A stretch of DNA of 64,000 nt from Litoribacillus peritrichatus (GTDB taxonomy: Bacteria; Pseudomonadota; Gammaproteobacteria; Pseudomonadales; Litoribrevibacteraceae). A model generated the notes under the pieces. It was not told the origin of the DNA, made no database searches, and saw only the letters and a program-made list of their open reading frames with translations. Below, piece after piece: positions 44,643 to 53,995 of the stretch. The stretch covers positions 1,240,001 through 1,304,000 of the forward strand of contig NZ_BAABBN010000007.1 of assembly GCF_039537985.1 (NCBI RefSeq), in the 5' to 3' direction. The position numbers were made by a program, and so were the translations under genes. Position 1 is the first letter of the stretch. Each line of letters opens with the position of its first letter.

Positions 44643-47255
44643 ATGTTTTCGCTTTATCGTTCGGTGGTGTTATCGAGTCCTAAACTTTGGGTCTGTTTGA
44701 TCATCGTGTTGTCACTTTCCGCCGTTTACTGGGGACAGTCTTTTAAAATTGATGCTTCGGCCGATTCATTAACCTTAGAAAATGATGAAGACTTGCGGTA
44801 TTACCGTGAGACCGTTAAAGAGTTTGGTGCCGATGATTTCTTGTTTGTCACGTTTGCACCACACGATAACAACATCATCAGTGATCAAAGTTTGAATGAT
44901 ATCAGTCTGATGTCGACCAAACTTGAGAAGTTAAGTGCGGTGTCTTCCGTTGTGAGCATTCTTAATGTTCCTTTGCTGGATAGCCCGAGAATTACCCTGA
45001 CTGAATTATCTCAGGGCATGCGAACGCTTATGACGCCGGGAGTGGATAAGCAGTTGGCATTGAAGGAGTTCAAAACCAGCCCGCTTTATAACCAGCTTTT
45101 GGTGAGTGAAGATGGCAAAACAACGGCTTTGCAAGTCAGTCTGAAACGGGACGATGAATACTTTCGCCTTTTAGATCGTCGCAATCAGTTGCGGGAAGAG
45201 ATAGGTACGGAACCGGATAATCTTGTTAAGCAACAGGCGTTGGACAAGGCTTCACTTGAATTTGCGGAGTATAACGCTGAGCGTTTAAAACGTGAAAGCC
45301 GAATGATTGAAGATGTCAGGTCGATACTGGCAGAGCATCGTGGCAATGCAGATATCTTCCTTGGCGGCGTCACTATGATTACCTCAGACATGATTAGCTT
45401 CATTGAGGATGATCTGCTGACTTTTGGCATTGGTGTGGTGTTATTTCTGATCGCTATGCTTACTGTTATTTTCAGAAAAGTGCGCTGGGTGGTGATTCCG
45501 CTCATGAGTTGCTTATTAACCAGTCTGTGGTTGGTTGGTTTACTTGCTTTTCTTGATTGGCGGGCAACGGTGATTTCGTCTAATTTTGTGTCCTTAGTTC
45601 TGATCATTACTATGTCCATGTGTGTTCATTTGGTCGTACGGTTCAGGGAACTGCACCTGGAAATGCCAAATGCCAGCCAGTTTCAGCTGGTGGAAGCGAC
45701 TACGCGTCGAATGATCCAACCTTGTTTTTACACCTCTTTGACCACCATCGTTGCGTTTATGTCGCTGATTTTCTCAGACATTCAGCCCGTGATCGGGTTT
45801 GGCTGGATGATGGCAACCGGAGTGGGGTTGGCGTTTCTCCTGACCTTCATTATTTTCCCTGTTTTAATGTTGTTGCTGTCGGTCGATGAGCCTGTTGAAG
45901 AGCACGATTTTACTGAATCTTTTACTTTATTCTTTGCCGGTATTACTCAACGTCATTTTAAGTTGATTGCTTTGTGTTCAGTGATCATGACCGTTATTTC
46001 TGTTTATGGTATTTCCCGACTTGAAGTTGAAAACAGTTTCATCGGTTACTTTGATTCGGAAACTGAAATTTATCAGGGAATGTCGGTGATTGATCAGGAG
46101 CTGGGTGGCACAACGCCTCTGGACATTATTATTTCGCCTGATGAGGGGTTTCAGGGGTTTCTGGACTCTTTGAAAGAGCCTATGTTTGAAGATGTTGAAG
46201 CGGACGATGCTTCTGAGACCGAAGGGAACAGTGATGATTTAGCCGTGGCCGAAACGTTGGATGCTGAAGACGAATTCGATGAAGATTTCGATGATGAGTT
46301 TGATGAAGACTTTAGTGAGGGTTTCGGTGATGGCTTTGGTGAAGCGGATGACATGAATACGCCAAGTTATTGGCTGAACACCAAGCAGCTTGCCAGATTA
46401 AAGGAGGTTCATGAGTATTTGGAGTCTTACCCGGAAATAGGCAAGGTGTTGTCTTTGAGTACGGTCATGGATTTGGCGACGATGCTCAATGATGATAAGC
46501 CTCTGAGTGATTTCGAATTGGCGTTGGTGCGAACCATGGTGCCGGAGGATGTGGCCAGTATTTTGATTAAACCGTACCTGTCGGATGATGCCAATAAAGT
46601 TCGAATTACCATGCGAATCATTGACTCTGACCCTGATTTAAAACGCGATGCATTACTGACTAAAATTAAGCAGGATCTGCATGAAAAGTTTGGACTGGAA
46701 GCAGAGCAGTATCGCCTGACGAATATGATGGTGCTTTACAACAATATGCTGCAAAGTTTGTTTACTTCCCAGATTGAAACTTTGGGGGTGGTATTTCTGG
46801 CGATCATGATTATGTTCTGGATCTTGTTCCGTTCTTTGTATTTAGCGGTGGTGGCGATTGTGCCTAATATGTTGGCTGCGGGCTTGGTGCTTGGCATTAT
46901 GGGGCTGACGGGCCTGCCTTTGGATATGATGACGATTACCATTGCTGCGATTACGGTGGGCATTGCCGTGGATGACACGATTCATTACGTTCATCGATTT
47001 AAAGAAGAGTACAGGCTCGATCATGACTACTTTGCTGCAGTTCAGCGTTGTCATGGCAGTATTGGTAAAGCCATGTACTATACTTCAGTCATTATTGTGG
47101 TGGGCTTTTCGATATTGGCGTTGTCTAATTTTGTTCCGACCATCTATTTCGGTTTACTGACCGGTTTGGCGATGATGGCGGCAATTTTTGCGGCACTGAC
47201 TTTGTTGCCGTCTCTGTTGTTGATGTTTAAACCTTTGGGAAATAACACAAAATAA
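44643..47255 (+). CDS. MMPL/RND-type membrane exporter
   Basis: An 870-residue transporter with two repeats of one helix, a periplasmic domain and five helices. The second repeat's conserved ITIAAITVGIAVDDTIHYVHRF (about 765-785) has the paired aspartates of the family, and the first repeat has the matching ISSNFVSLVLIITMSMCVHLVVRF. This branch (predicted exporter, RND superfamily) often handles lipids or hydrophobic compounds; the substrate is unknown. An acidic insertion of about 50 residues (about 518-571, Asp/Glu/Phe-rich) interrupts the second periplasmic domain. No outer-membrane lipoprotein partner is adjacent. Confidence 0.88.
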   Translation: MFSLYRSVVLSSPKLWVCLIIVLSLSAVYWGQSFKIDASADSLTLENDEDLRYYRETVKEFGADDFLFVTFAPHDNNIISDQSLNDISLMSTKLEKLSAVSSVVSILNVPLLDSPRITLTELSQGMRTLMTPGVDKQLALKEFKTSPLYNQLLVSEDGKTTALQVSLKRDDEYFRLLDRRNQLREEIGTEPDNLVKQQALDKASLEFAEYNAERLKRESRMIEDVRSILAEHRGNADIFLGGVTMITSDMISFIEDDLLTFGIGVVLFLIAMLTVIFRKVRWVVIPLMSCLLTSLWLVGLLAFLDWRATVISSNFVSLVLIITMSMCVHLVVRFRELHLEMPNASQFQLVEATTRRMIQPCFYTSLTTIVAFMSLIFSDIQPVIGFGWMMATGVGLAFLLTFIIFPVLMLLLSVDEPVEEHDFTESFTLFFAGITQRHFKLIALCSVIMTVISVYGISRLEVENSFIGYFDSETEIYQGMSVIDQELGGTTPLDIIISPDEGFQGFLDSLKEPMFEDVEADDASETEGNSDDLAVAETLDAEDEFDEDFDDEFDEDFSEGFGDGFGEADDMNTPSYWLNTKQLARLKEVHEYLESYPEIGKVLSLSTVMDLATMLNDDKPLSDFELALVRTMVPEDVASILIKPYLSDDANKVRITMRIIDSDPDLKRDALLTKIKQDLHEKFGLEAEQYRLTNMMVLYNNMLQSLFTSQIETLGVVFLAIMIMFWILFRSLYLAVVAIVPNMLAAGLVLGIMGLTGLPLDMMTITIAAITVGIAVDDTIHYVHRFKEEYRLDHDYFAAVQRCHGSIGKAMYYTSVIIVVGFSILALSNFVPTIYFGLLTGLAMMAAIFAALTLLPSLLLMFKPLGNNTK

Positions 47256-47343
47256 CCTAAATGAAGTTCAGCTTCCTGAAGGCTGACCGATATCTATAGG
47301 GCACTTTCGGAAGTTGCTTGAAAACTGTATTGGTTTATAAGGT

Positions 47344-47391
47344 GCATTTGCGTTTAAAGCACATTTGTATTTTAGGCGCATTTGCGTTTAA
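47344..47391 (+). repeat. 14-bp direct repeat pair upstream of 47441
   Basis: GCATTTGCGTTTAA occurs at 47344-47357 and 47378-47391 (34-base period), with a partial related copy (GCACATTTGTATTTTA, 47359-47374) between. It may be a regulator-binding array for the next gene. Confidence 0.5.
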
Positions 47392-47440
47392 GGCATAGAT
47401 AAGCAACGGGTCAGCATGGAATAGATAAACGGAGCGAAGT

Positions 47441-48196
47441 TTGAATAACTTAGAAACTTTGATTTTGATTAATGTCATCGGATTTGTGATCCTGCTGACT
47501 GTTACCTTTATCGCAGGGTGGTGGTTTTTAAAGAAGCAGGCCAACATTGTGTCCCGTGAGGCAGTGAAATCCGCGCAGCAGGAAATAAAAAAAGCTAAGC
47601 AGCAATTGATTAAGATGAATAAACAAATGCTTAGTCAAATGAACAAAGAATCCAATGAGGTTGATCTGGAATATTCCCCGGTCGTCATTGATGGCAAATC
47701 CATTCGTGCGGTTGAGGAAATCTACAAGGCGTTTGTGGTTTGGGGCAAAAACAGTGCTGACGGTTCCACCCGCATTATTAAGATTGGTGCTCAGGCGCTG
47801 GCAGGCATGCACTCGGTTAAGCAAGAAGAGCATGTAAAGCGTTTTTATGACGATACCCGAAAATTGCTGAAAATGGCGACCCAGCTTGAACATCAGATTC
47901 AGTTTGATGCAGCCTATCTGGATGAAGAGCTTATTCAGGACATGGAAAAGATGGCGGCTCAGGCGGTGAGTTTAAGTGAAAACCTGTTGGACTCGGTGAA
48001 ACGGGCTGCAGATCAGGTGAAAAGCACGGCAGCTAGGGAAAACCTGAAAATTTACACTTCCATGGAGCGTGTCGCTCAATCCATTGTGAACTTTCATCAG
48101 GTGGAATATAAGAATTTTGTGAAGCAGAACCTGGCTAAGAAAGTACGTGATCTGAGGACGGGTATGAGCTTGGCAAGTGAGGAAATGGAAGAGTAG
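47441..48196 (+). CDS. Membrane-anchored coiled-coil protein, unknown
   Basis: 251 residues. An N-terminal transmembrane helix (about 5-27) is followed by a basic coiled coil (about 30-75, rich in Lys/Gln) and a mostly helical domain. I recognise no family. The start is TTG at 47441, with GGAGCGAAG immediately upstream; the nearest in-frame ATGs are much later. Cytosolic orientation is likely, since positive residues follow the helix. It ends at a shared terminator with the convergent ppa gene. Confidence 0.7.
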   Translation: MNNLETLILINVIGFVILLTVTFIAGWWFLKKQANIVSREAVKSAQQEIKKAKQQLIKMNKQMLSQMNKESNEVDLEYSPVVIDGKSIRAVEEIYKAFVVWGKNSADGSTRIIKIGAQALAGMHSVKQEEHVKRFYDDTRKLLKMATQLEHQIQFDAAYLDEELIQDMEKMAAQAVSLSENLLDSVKRAADQVKSTAARENLKIYTSMERVAQSIVNFHQVEYKNFVKQNLAKKVRDLRTGMSLASEEMEE

Positions 48197-48209
48197 TTTT
48201 TTTGTTCAC

Positions 48210-48247
48210 AAAAAAGCCGGAATAACCATGGTTATTCCGGCTTTTTT
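48210..48247. terminator. Bidirectional terminator between 47441 gene and ppa
   Basis: AAAAAAGCCGGAATAACC and its exact complement form an almost fully palindromic stem with T-runs on both strands, positioned between two convergent stops. Confidence 0.92.
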
Positions 48248-48261
48248 ATAACAAGCTGAAA

Positions 48262-48798
48262 TTACTTCTCAGCGTTGTTGTATGCTTCAATTGAGTCAAC
48301 GATGGCTTTCTTAGCCGCTTCTACGCCGTCCCAACCTTCAACTTTAACCCACTTGCCAACTTCAAGATCTTTGTAGTTCTCGAAGAAGTGTGCAATCTGA
48401 TCGCGAAGCAGTTGCGGAAGATCCGTGATGTCTTCAACGTCATCGTACATTTTAGTCAGTTTCGTGTGTGGAACTGCAACTAACTTAGCATCTTCACCGG
48501 CTTCGTCGGTCATGTTCAGAACGCCAACCGGACGGCAGCGAATGACTGAACCTGGAGCTACCGGGTAAGGAGTTACAACCAAAACGTCCAATGCATCGCC
48601 ATCATCCGCAAGTGTCTGTGGGATATAACCATAGTTTGCTGGATAGAACATAGGCGTTGCCATGAAGCGGTCAACCATTAGCGCGTCATACTCTTTTTCA
48701 ATCTCGTACTTGATTGGAGAGCTGTTTGCTGGGATTTCGATCGCTACGAAAACGTCGTTAGGCACATCCTTGCCTGCTGGAATGTTGTTGTAACTCAT
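48262..48798 (-). CDS. ppa: Inorganic pyrophosphatase (family I)
   Basis: Hydrolyses pyrophosphate made in biosynthesis. The 178-residue protein has FVAIEIPANSSPIKYEIEKE, MFYPANYGYIPQTL and the metal signature DGDALDVLV (about 66-74), then EDAKLVAVP and the HFFENYKDLE region. It is full length for the bacterial hexameric type and monocistronic, with a bidirectional terminator at its end. Confidence 0.97.
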   Translation of the reverse strand: MSYNNIPAGKDVPNDVFVAIEIPANSSPIKYEIEKEYDALMVDRFMATPMFYPANYGYIPQTLADDGDALDVLVVTPYPVAPGSVIRCRPVGVLNMTDEAGEDAKLVAVPHTKLTKMYDDVEDITDLPQLLRDQIAHFFENYKDLEVGKWVKVEGWDGVEAAKKAIVDSIEAYNNAEK

Positions 48799-48941
48799 AA
48801 TCTATTCCTGAACTGATGCTAGTTTGAGGTTAAAAATAAAGCGGTGATTATAGAGGCTGTCGAAGTGGAATCCTAGTGCAGTTGAATAAAACATCGTCTC
48901 TGGCATATGATCTATCCATAATCGCTAAAAAGGATCGACAA

Positions 48942-49667
48942 ATGGTCGACAAAAAGAAGACGAAATCGGGGAAAACTTCCGAAAAGGTGCTTGCTGATGA
49001 AGATCAGGGGGCAGAGTCTTCTGTTCAGGACGCGCCTGAGTCAGAAACCAGTGAAACGGGAAGCCGTTCTTCGTTCGTTCGCAGATTGGCGGAAGACGCG
49101 CTGAAAATGGCGTGGAAAACGGGTGTTACTTCGTTAAACAAAGCATCGAAACTCGTTCAATCGCCTGAGAACCTGAGATTAATTGCAGACGCTGGCGAGT
49201 CCCTGCGTGATATGCGGGAAGTGGCAGGCTTAACGAGATCAGAGTTGGCGGAAGCCCTTGATTTAAGCGATAAGCATTTATTGGAGGCTGTGGAAGAGGG
49301 GACGGCAACCTTATCGTTTGAGTTAATTCTGAGATTGGCGGCTTTGTTAGCGCGTCATGACCCGGTTCCGTTTGTGATGAAGTACGTCAGGGCGTATAAC
49401 CCTGAGTTATGGAAACTGATGGAAGCCTGGGGGCCTGCGAAGGTCACGACCCAGTTTGAACGTGAACGGCAATTCATTAATATTATGCGAGGCCATGACG
49501 CAGCTCGGCAACTCAGTGATGAGGGGTTTGCCGAAGTATTGAAGTTTACCCGCTCTTCGTTTGAAATGGCGCTTCACTTTGTAGCTCAGCAAGAAGATGT
49601 AGAAGATAAAATCGTGGACCCGGACGAAGCCTACTCCGAAGCCCCTAATTCTGACCGGCAAAAATAA
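48942..49667 (+). CDS. XRE-type helix-turn-helix protein
   Basis: About 241 residues from the ATG at 48942 (AAGGA seven bases upstream); the frame is open back to a GTG at 48876. A Lys- and acidic-rich N-terminal stretch (1-45) is followed by a helical segment and a lambda-repressor-type HTH (LRDMREVAGLTRSELAEALDLSDKHLLEAVEEG, about 87-120), then a helical C-terminal region. The function is unknown; a regulator is likely. It stands just upstream of the initiator tRNA. Confidence 0.75.
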   Translation: MVDKKKTKSGKTSEKVLADEDQGAESSVQDAPESETSETGSRSSFVRRLAEDALKMAWKTGVTSLNKASKLVQSPENLRLIADAGESLRDMREVAGLTRSELAEALDLSDKHLLEAVEEGTATLSFELILRLAALLARHDPVPFVMKYVRAYNPELWKLMEAWGPAKVTTQFERERQFINIMRGHDAARQLSDEGFAEVLKFTRSSFEMALHFVAQQEDVEDKIVDPDEAYSEAPNSDRQK

Positions 49668-49680
49668 ATACTTTATTTGT

Positions 49681-49709
49681 TTGACAGCCAGGCGCGCCCT
49701 CCATATAAT
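49681..49709 (+). promoter_or_regulatory. Consensus sigma-70 promoter of tRNA-fMet
   Basis: TTGACA (49681-49686), exactly 17 bases, and TATAAT (49704-49709): a perfect sigma-70 promoter 15 bases before the tRNA. The GC-rich discriminator GCGCCCC suggests stringent (ppGpp) control, as at stable-RNA promoters. Confidence 0.92.
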
Positions 49710-49723
49710 GCGCCCCACAATGA

Positions 49724-49778
<55 letters not shown>

Positions 49779-49800
<22 letters not shown>

Positions 49801-51449
49801 ATTCTATCTATGTGGGCGAAAGCCCCATTGATAGCCTTATTATCATTCGATGCGTTCAAGCATAGTTTGTCCAAGATTTTCATATCTTTCGTCTCCAAAG
49901 ACATATTCAAGATTCCAGCTAAATCTCCGTAAAGATCAATACGCAGGCCTTTCTCGCCTTCCTCTGGCGTTAGCACCACTTTGTCGATAAGCCCCCTCAA
50001 ATGCTGTGATGCTTCGGCGCGTGCGCCATCCGCATTCAACGATGCCTTTAAGTCTTTAATGGCTTGGTGATAACGTGATGCCATGGCCGGATGAATCAGA
50101 GGTTTGAGTGCAGGTTGCACCGTCAGAGCTTGTTCCGCTTTCTCAATGCGCTCTGAAACGCTTTCCAGATCATCCTTGACCATACTGGCGGGAATACCGT
50201 CTTTGATGGCCTGTATTAGGCGCTCGCGCTCTTTGAGAAGGCTGTCACGTTGAGATTCAAGCGATTTACGCTGCGCATTGGCCTGCGCATGCAAGGTGCT
50301 CAAATGCTTGGTGTATTCCTTACAGAACACATTGACCAACTCTTCACGCATGAGGTGGCCTTGCAAGCCATCCAAAACATAGCCCTCCAGCGTTTCTCGT
50401 TTGATAGTGCGGCGATTGTTACAAACGCTATCCCCTTTGTTCTTGGCCGCAGAGCAGCCATATTGGGTAGAGTTGATTTTGGAATACCCGCCACCGCAAA
50501 CGCCACACTTGGTCAGTCCTGATAACAGATATTGGGGGCGGTTCGTTTGCCAAAGCGCGGTAGATTTACGATCCAGTGTTTTCTGGCGCGCCTTAACCGC
50601 TTCCCATAGCTCAGAATCAACGATGCGTTGCTCTGGCACGTCCTGAATAATCCATTCAGACGGATCATTCAGGCGCGTTACACGCTTTCCTGTGGCAGGG
50701 TCTTTGATAAAGCGTTGCCTGTTCCAGATCAGGCGACCGATATAAAGCTCGTTATTCAGAATGCCCGTACCGCGCTTACGGTTTCCGTTTATGGTGGATT
50801 GCCCCCAGCTTTTGCCAGATGGGCAAGGTATGTTTTCATCGTTGAGCTGAGCAGCAATCGCTTTGGGCGATTTGTTCTCAAGGCCATATTCTCGGAAGAT
50901 GCGACGGATGATATCGGCCTGCACTTCATCAATCTCACGATCCCCTTTGATGGCTTCACCATTGGCGTCGAACTGTTTTACCACCTGATAGCCATAGGCC
51001 AGACCGCCACCAGATTTGCCTTTCTCTACACGACCACGAAGACCACGGCGAGTCTTGTCGGCCAAGTCCTTCAAGAACATCGCGTTCATTGTGCCTTTCA
51101 GGCCTATGTGAAGCGTAGATATTTCCCCTTCTGAAAGGGTGATGATTTTAACGCCAGCAAACTCCATGCGTTTAAAAATGCCTGCGATATCCTCCTGATC
51201 ACGCGAGAGGCGATCCAAGGCTTCTGCAATGAGTATGTCAAATTCACCATTCATTGCGCCGCTGAGCAGAGATTGAATGCCAGGGCGCATGAGTGATGCC
51301 CCAGAAATTCCTGCATCCGTATAACAATTGCCAAGCTTCCAGCCTTCAGCGCTTGCTTTGTCGCTACACAGGCGAATTTGATCTTCAATAGATGCGTCAC
51401 TTTGAAGGTCAGAGCTATATCGGGCATATATGCAAGCACGTTGCGTCAT
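49779..51449 (-). CDS. Large serine recombinase (site-specific integrase)
   Basis: About 556 residues from the ATG at 51449 (frame open to 51464). The N-terminal resolvase domain has the catalytic serine S12 in CIYARYSSDLQSDASIEDQ and IAEALDRLSRDQEDI; the recombinase domain contains GLAYGY and IFREYGLENKSPKAIAAQLN. A zinc ribbon (CGVCGGGYSK, then YGCS and SVCNN) and a coiled coil (about 375-430) follow, the layout of large serine integrases. The last six codons and the stop are supplied by the antisense of tRNA-fMet. It is the terminal gene of the element, two short genes downstream of its operon. Confidence 0.93.
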
Positions 51450-51453
51450 ATTC

Positions 51454-51663
51454 CTATCCACCATCTTCTATATCGGGATTGCTAAGCGCGCTGCGGTAAA
51501 ATTCGTAATCATCTTCGGCGGCGCGTCTTGCCAGAAACTTCACGAGAGCGATTATCGCTTCATCGTCAGAACCCCGATTATGACTCGCTTTCAGCGGAGT
51601 CTTCAAACAAATCTGAGCCTCATTTGACTCATTTTTATCCAGTTTTATGAGGGGGTTATCCAT
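51454..51663 (-). CDS. Small protein preceding the serine recombinase
   Basis: 69 residues from the ATG at 51663, with a GGGGGG run four bases upstream; its stop lies just before the recombinase ATG at 51449, so the two are translationally coupled. The segment LVKFLARRAAEDDYEFY resembles short proteins often found just upstream of such recombinases. From position it could assist recombination or set its direction, but no function is established. The longer frame to 51810 is not supported. Confidence 0.65.
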   Translation of the reverse strand: MDNPLIKLDKNESNEAQICLKTPLKASHNRGSDDEAIIALVKFLARRAAEDDYEFYRSALSNPDIEDGG

Positions 51664-51957
51664 ATATCCCCCCATAAAAAAGCAGTGAAAGCGAATTACT
51701 GCTCTCACTGCCGTATTCTTTGCGCCAGCCGCGTATATCTGAGAGATGGCACGTTCTGGGTGCGGAACATGCACATACACCCACCTGACCACAAAAAAAG
51801 AGAGTTGCATGGAACGCTCTGGCGTCCCGACAATCTCTCATACTTATAATGATACGCCTGAAATCGTTAATAAATCGTAAATAAGCGCCCTGTAAACCGC
51901 ATGTTTCCGCCGTTTTCTTGCTTTCTATTTTTGTGGGCAATAAATTAATCATATTCA
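51664..51957 (-). promoter_or_regulatory. Leader/promoter region of the recombinase pair
   Basis: Non-coding stretch between the small membrane gene and the recombinase pair. On the minus strand, a TATAAG -10-like box near 51840 and imperfect nested dyads (GAGAGATTG ... CAACTCTC and GGGACG ... CGTTCC, 51800-51840) suggest a regulated promoter. The overlapping frame 51656-51958 is not convincing as a gene. Confidence 0.35.
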
Positions 51958-52368
51958 TTACCCCGCCTTTGATGATTTTTTAAGAAGGTAAAAACAGGCA
52001 ATGATCGATGCGATCCACCATTCGATATGATTAATTGAGAACTGATTTAACACACCAGCTAAGGCGAAAAGAAGAAGCGCCTGCGAAGCAAGTTTCAATA
52101 AAGCCGTATTTGTTTGCTTATGCGCTTGTGCTGATAAGCCACGACTAAGAATTGGAGGCGATTGCCTCGCTTGCAGCATGCGTCCCCAGATGAAAATGCG
52201 ATACCACGACTTTGCAGCCAAAATTAATAACAGCCATGGTGTTACCCAATGGAAAAGAAAACTAACTGGCGCGTATTCATAAGGAGGGATTTTCCCATCA
52301 AGCCCAATCCACACGCTCCATGCACATACGCCCATTACAAAAATTGAAAACCATGCTCTAAATATCAT
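51958..52368 (-). CDS. Small polytopic membrane protein
   Basis: 136 residues from the ATG at 52368 (GGAGGG upstream, inside the end of the ATPase gene), with three or four hydrophobic helices: about 4-20, 33-50, 90-106 and 112-128. The start overlaps the upstream coding region, implying coupling. The coupling ATPase just before it lacks the N-terminal membrane helices normal for VirD4/TraG, and this protein could provide the missing anchor (inference). No sequence family was recognised. Confidence 0.65.
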   Translation of the reverse strand: MIFRAWFSIFVMGVCAWSVWIGLDGKIPPYEYAPVSFLFHWVTPWLLLILAAKSWYRIFIWGRMLQARQSPPILSRGLSAQAHKQTNTALLKLASQALLLFALAGVLNQFSINHIEWWIASIIACFYLLKKSSKAG

Positions 52369-52372
52369 ACGC

Positions 52373-53995
52373 TCACCCTCCATCAAATATCGAAGAGAGA
52401 GGCGCAGCAATGTTCAGCCCCTGCTTAGTGAAATTAACAGGCTTGCTTATTGGATCGTCAGCAAAGTTTGGATGAATATCGTAAATGGGCGAACCATTTT
52501 TATTTCTATATCTTTGATCCAAAAAGTAAGCGGTTTTGAAGCATGCGATTGGATTGGCATGAGACAAGATAAGAATCTGAGCAACTGGGCTCATCGTCAT
52601 GACTTCGTCGGGAGTAATAAGCGAACGCGATGTGAGCGCATCCTCTCGGCTTAAAAAATTGGGATCACTAAAAAGGCGAGCCCGCATCTCAGCACTGTAC
52701 TCACTTAACGATTCTATTGTTGTGATGCCGCACAGCCTTGATGTGTATTCTGAAGTCATTAAATCTCGGGTGCCGAAGATTTGTATAACGCCGCTATTGG
52801 CAATGAAGGTTTGCCACCTCTCGCCGTAAAGTGAGACGAGCTGATTTAAATCCTGCACAATCATGTGAAGCTGCATGCCATACCCCGCCATAAGCCCAAA
52901 GGCGGTTTCAATTACCTCCATGCGCCCCAAAGCAGCGGCTTCTTCCATAAGGAAGTACACGGGAGGGTTTGGCTTGGTCTTAAAGCGGGTTACTGAAGTA
53001 ATCGCAGAACTTAGCAACATCCGCAAAAAGCGGTTATAGGTAAACAATCTTCCAGCAGGCAAAACGACAAAGATATCTGTTTTGCCATTTTCCAACTCTT
53101 CAAAGGTAAAGTCTGATTCCGATAAAGTGCGCTGTATTTTGGGGCTTTCTAAAAAATGCGTATTTTGTTGCGCCGTTGATAAAATGCTGGAAAATTCCTT
53201 CGATGCTTTATTGAGAATACGTGCGGCTGAAGCGCGAACATATTCGTTGGAGCTTTGCATCATGCCGGGCTTTATTAAAATAGCATTGCCATCTTCGTCT
53301 TCAGCATACTCTCCGCCAACGATTTTTTTAAAGTCATCGGAAGATAGGCTTAACAATCTTCTCAATTGCGGAATGTCTCGGGAGCGTTTGGTGGTCGGCA
53401 TTAGCACCAGAGGCGTGGCCGCAACATAGAGAATTAGCCCCATAACGAGCGCGCGAGCTTCATCCGTCCAAAACGGGTCTTTTCCGCCTCGGTCAGTGAC
53501 AAGGCTATCGGCTATGGTCATGGCATCCTCAACAAAGTCATCATTGTCAGGATCAAGCCAATCCATAATGTTAAACCTTGATTGAGGCATGCCTAGCTTT
53601 GAGCAAGCTAAATCCCATGGATCGATAATGATGACTTTATGGCCAAGTACATCACGCCGATATCGCGCAGCGATTAAAGATAGCTCACCATCTTTCACAT
53701 CAAGTGCAACCAGCGAACCACGATGCTCCAAGCATCGCGGCATACTGGCGGTTAGAAGTTTTCCGCTACGTGTAGGCGCTACAGTCAGCAGGTGCTTTTG
53801 AGTGTTTGTGGTTATACCATAAGCGCGGCCTTTATTCGCTTCGGCCATGCCGTAGCCAAGGAATATGCGCCCACCTTCGCCATAACCTTTTTGGTGAAGG
53901 TGGTTTATCGTCGCCCATTTACTAGAGCCATGCAGATCGGGGTCGCGGCTATATATCCGCGACGGATGCTGTGCCCCTTGGCTACGGAGTTGCAT
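52373..53995 (-). CDS. VirD4/TraG-type coupling-protein-like ATPase
   Basis: 540 residues from the ATG at 53995 (GGAGG five bases upstream; the GTG at 54001 is less likely). It matches type IV coupling proteins: DLHGSSKWATINHL, the Walker A loop APTRSGK at about 73-79, DVKDGELSLIAARYR, DPFWTDEARALVMGL, a Walker B region PVYFLMEEAAALGRME and IANSGVIQIFGTRD. Such ATPases feed DNA or protein substrates to conjugation pores. Unusual points are that the membrane helices before GSSKWA are absent, Walker B reads MEEAA rather than LDEFA, and no relaxase or mating-pore gene is visible in the window. Confidence 0.88.
   Translation of the reverse strand: MQLRSQGAQHPSRIYSRDPDLHGSSKWATINHLHQKGYGEGGRIFLGYGMAEANKGRAYGITTNTQKHLLTVAPTRSGKLLTASMPRCLEHRGSLVALDVKDGELSLIAARYRRDVLGHKVIIIDPWDLACSKLGMPQSRFNIMDWLDPDNDDFVEDAMTIADSLVTDRGGKDPFWTDEARALVMGLILYVAATPLVLMPTTKRSRDIPQLRRLLSLSSDDFKKIVGGEYAEDEDGNAILIKPGMMQSSNEYVRASAARILNKASKEFSSILSTAQQNTHFLESPKIQRTLSESDFTFEELENGKTDIFVVLPAGRLFTYNRFLRMLLSSAITSVTRFKTKPNPPVYFLMEEAAALGRMEVIETAFGLMAGYGMQLHMIVQDLNQLVSLYGERWQTFIANSGVIQIFGTRDLMTSEYTSRLCGITTIESLSEYSAEMRARLFSDPNFLSREDALTSRSLITPDEVMTMSPVAQILILSHANPIACFKTAYFLDQRYRNKNGSPIYDIHPNFADDPISKPVNFTKQGLNIAAPLSSIFDGG

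Noticed and set aside
46151..46354. Minus-strand Ser-rich ORF
   Set aside because: Antisense of the acidic insertion in the MMPL exporter; its serine repeats come from reversed Asp/Glu codons.
51656..51958. 100-residue minus-strand ORF upstream of the recombinase pair
   Set aside because: No Shine-Dalgarno, odd composition and overlap with a promoter-like region; the real small gene starts at 51663 in another frame.
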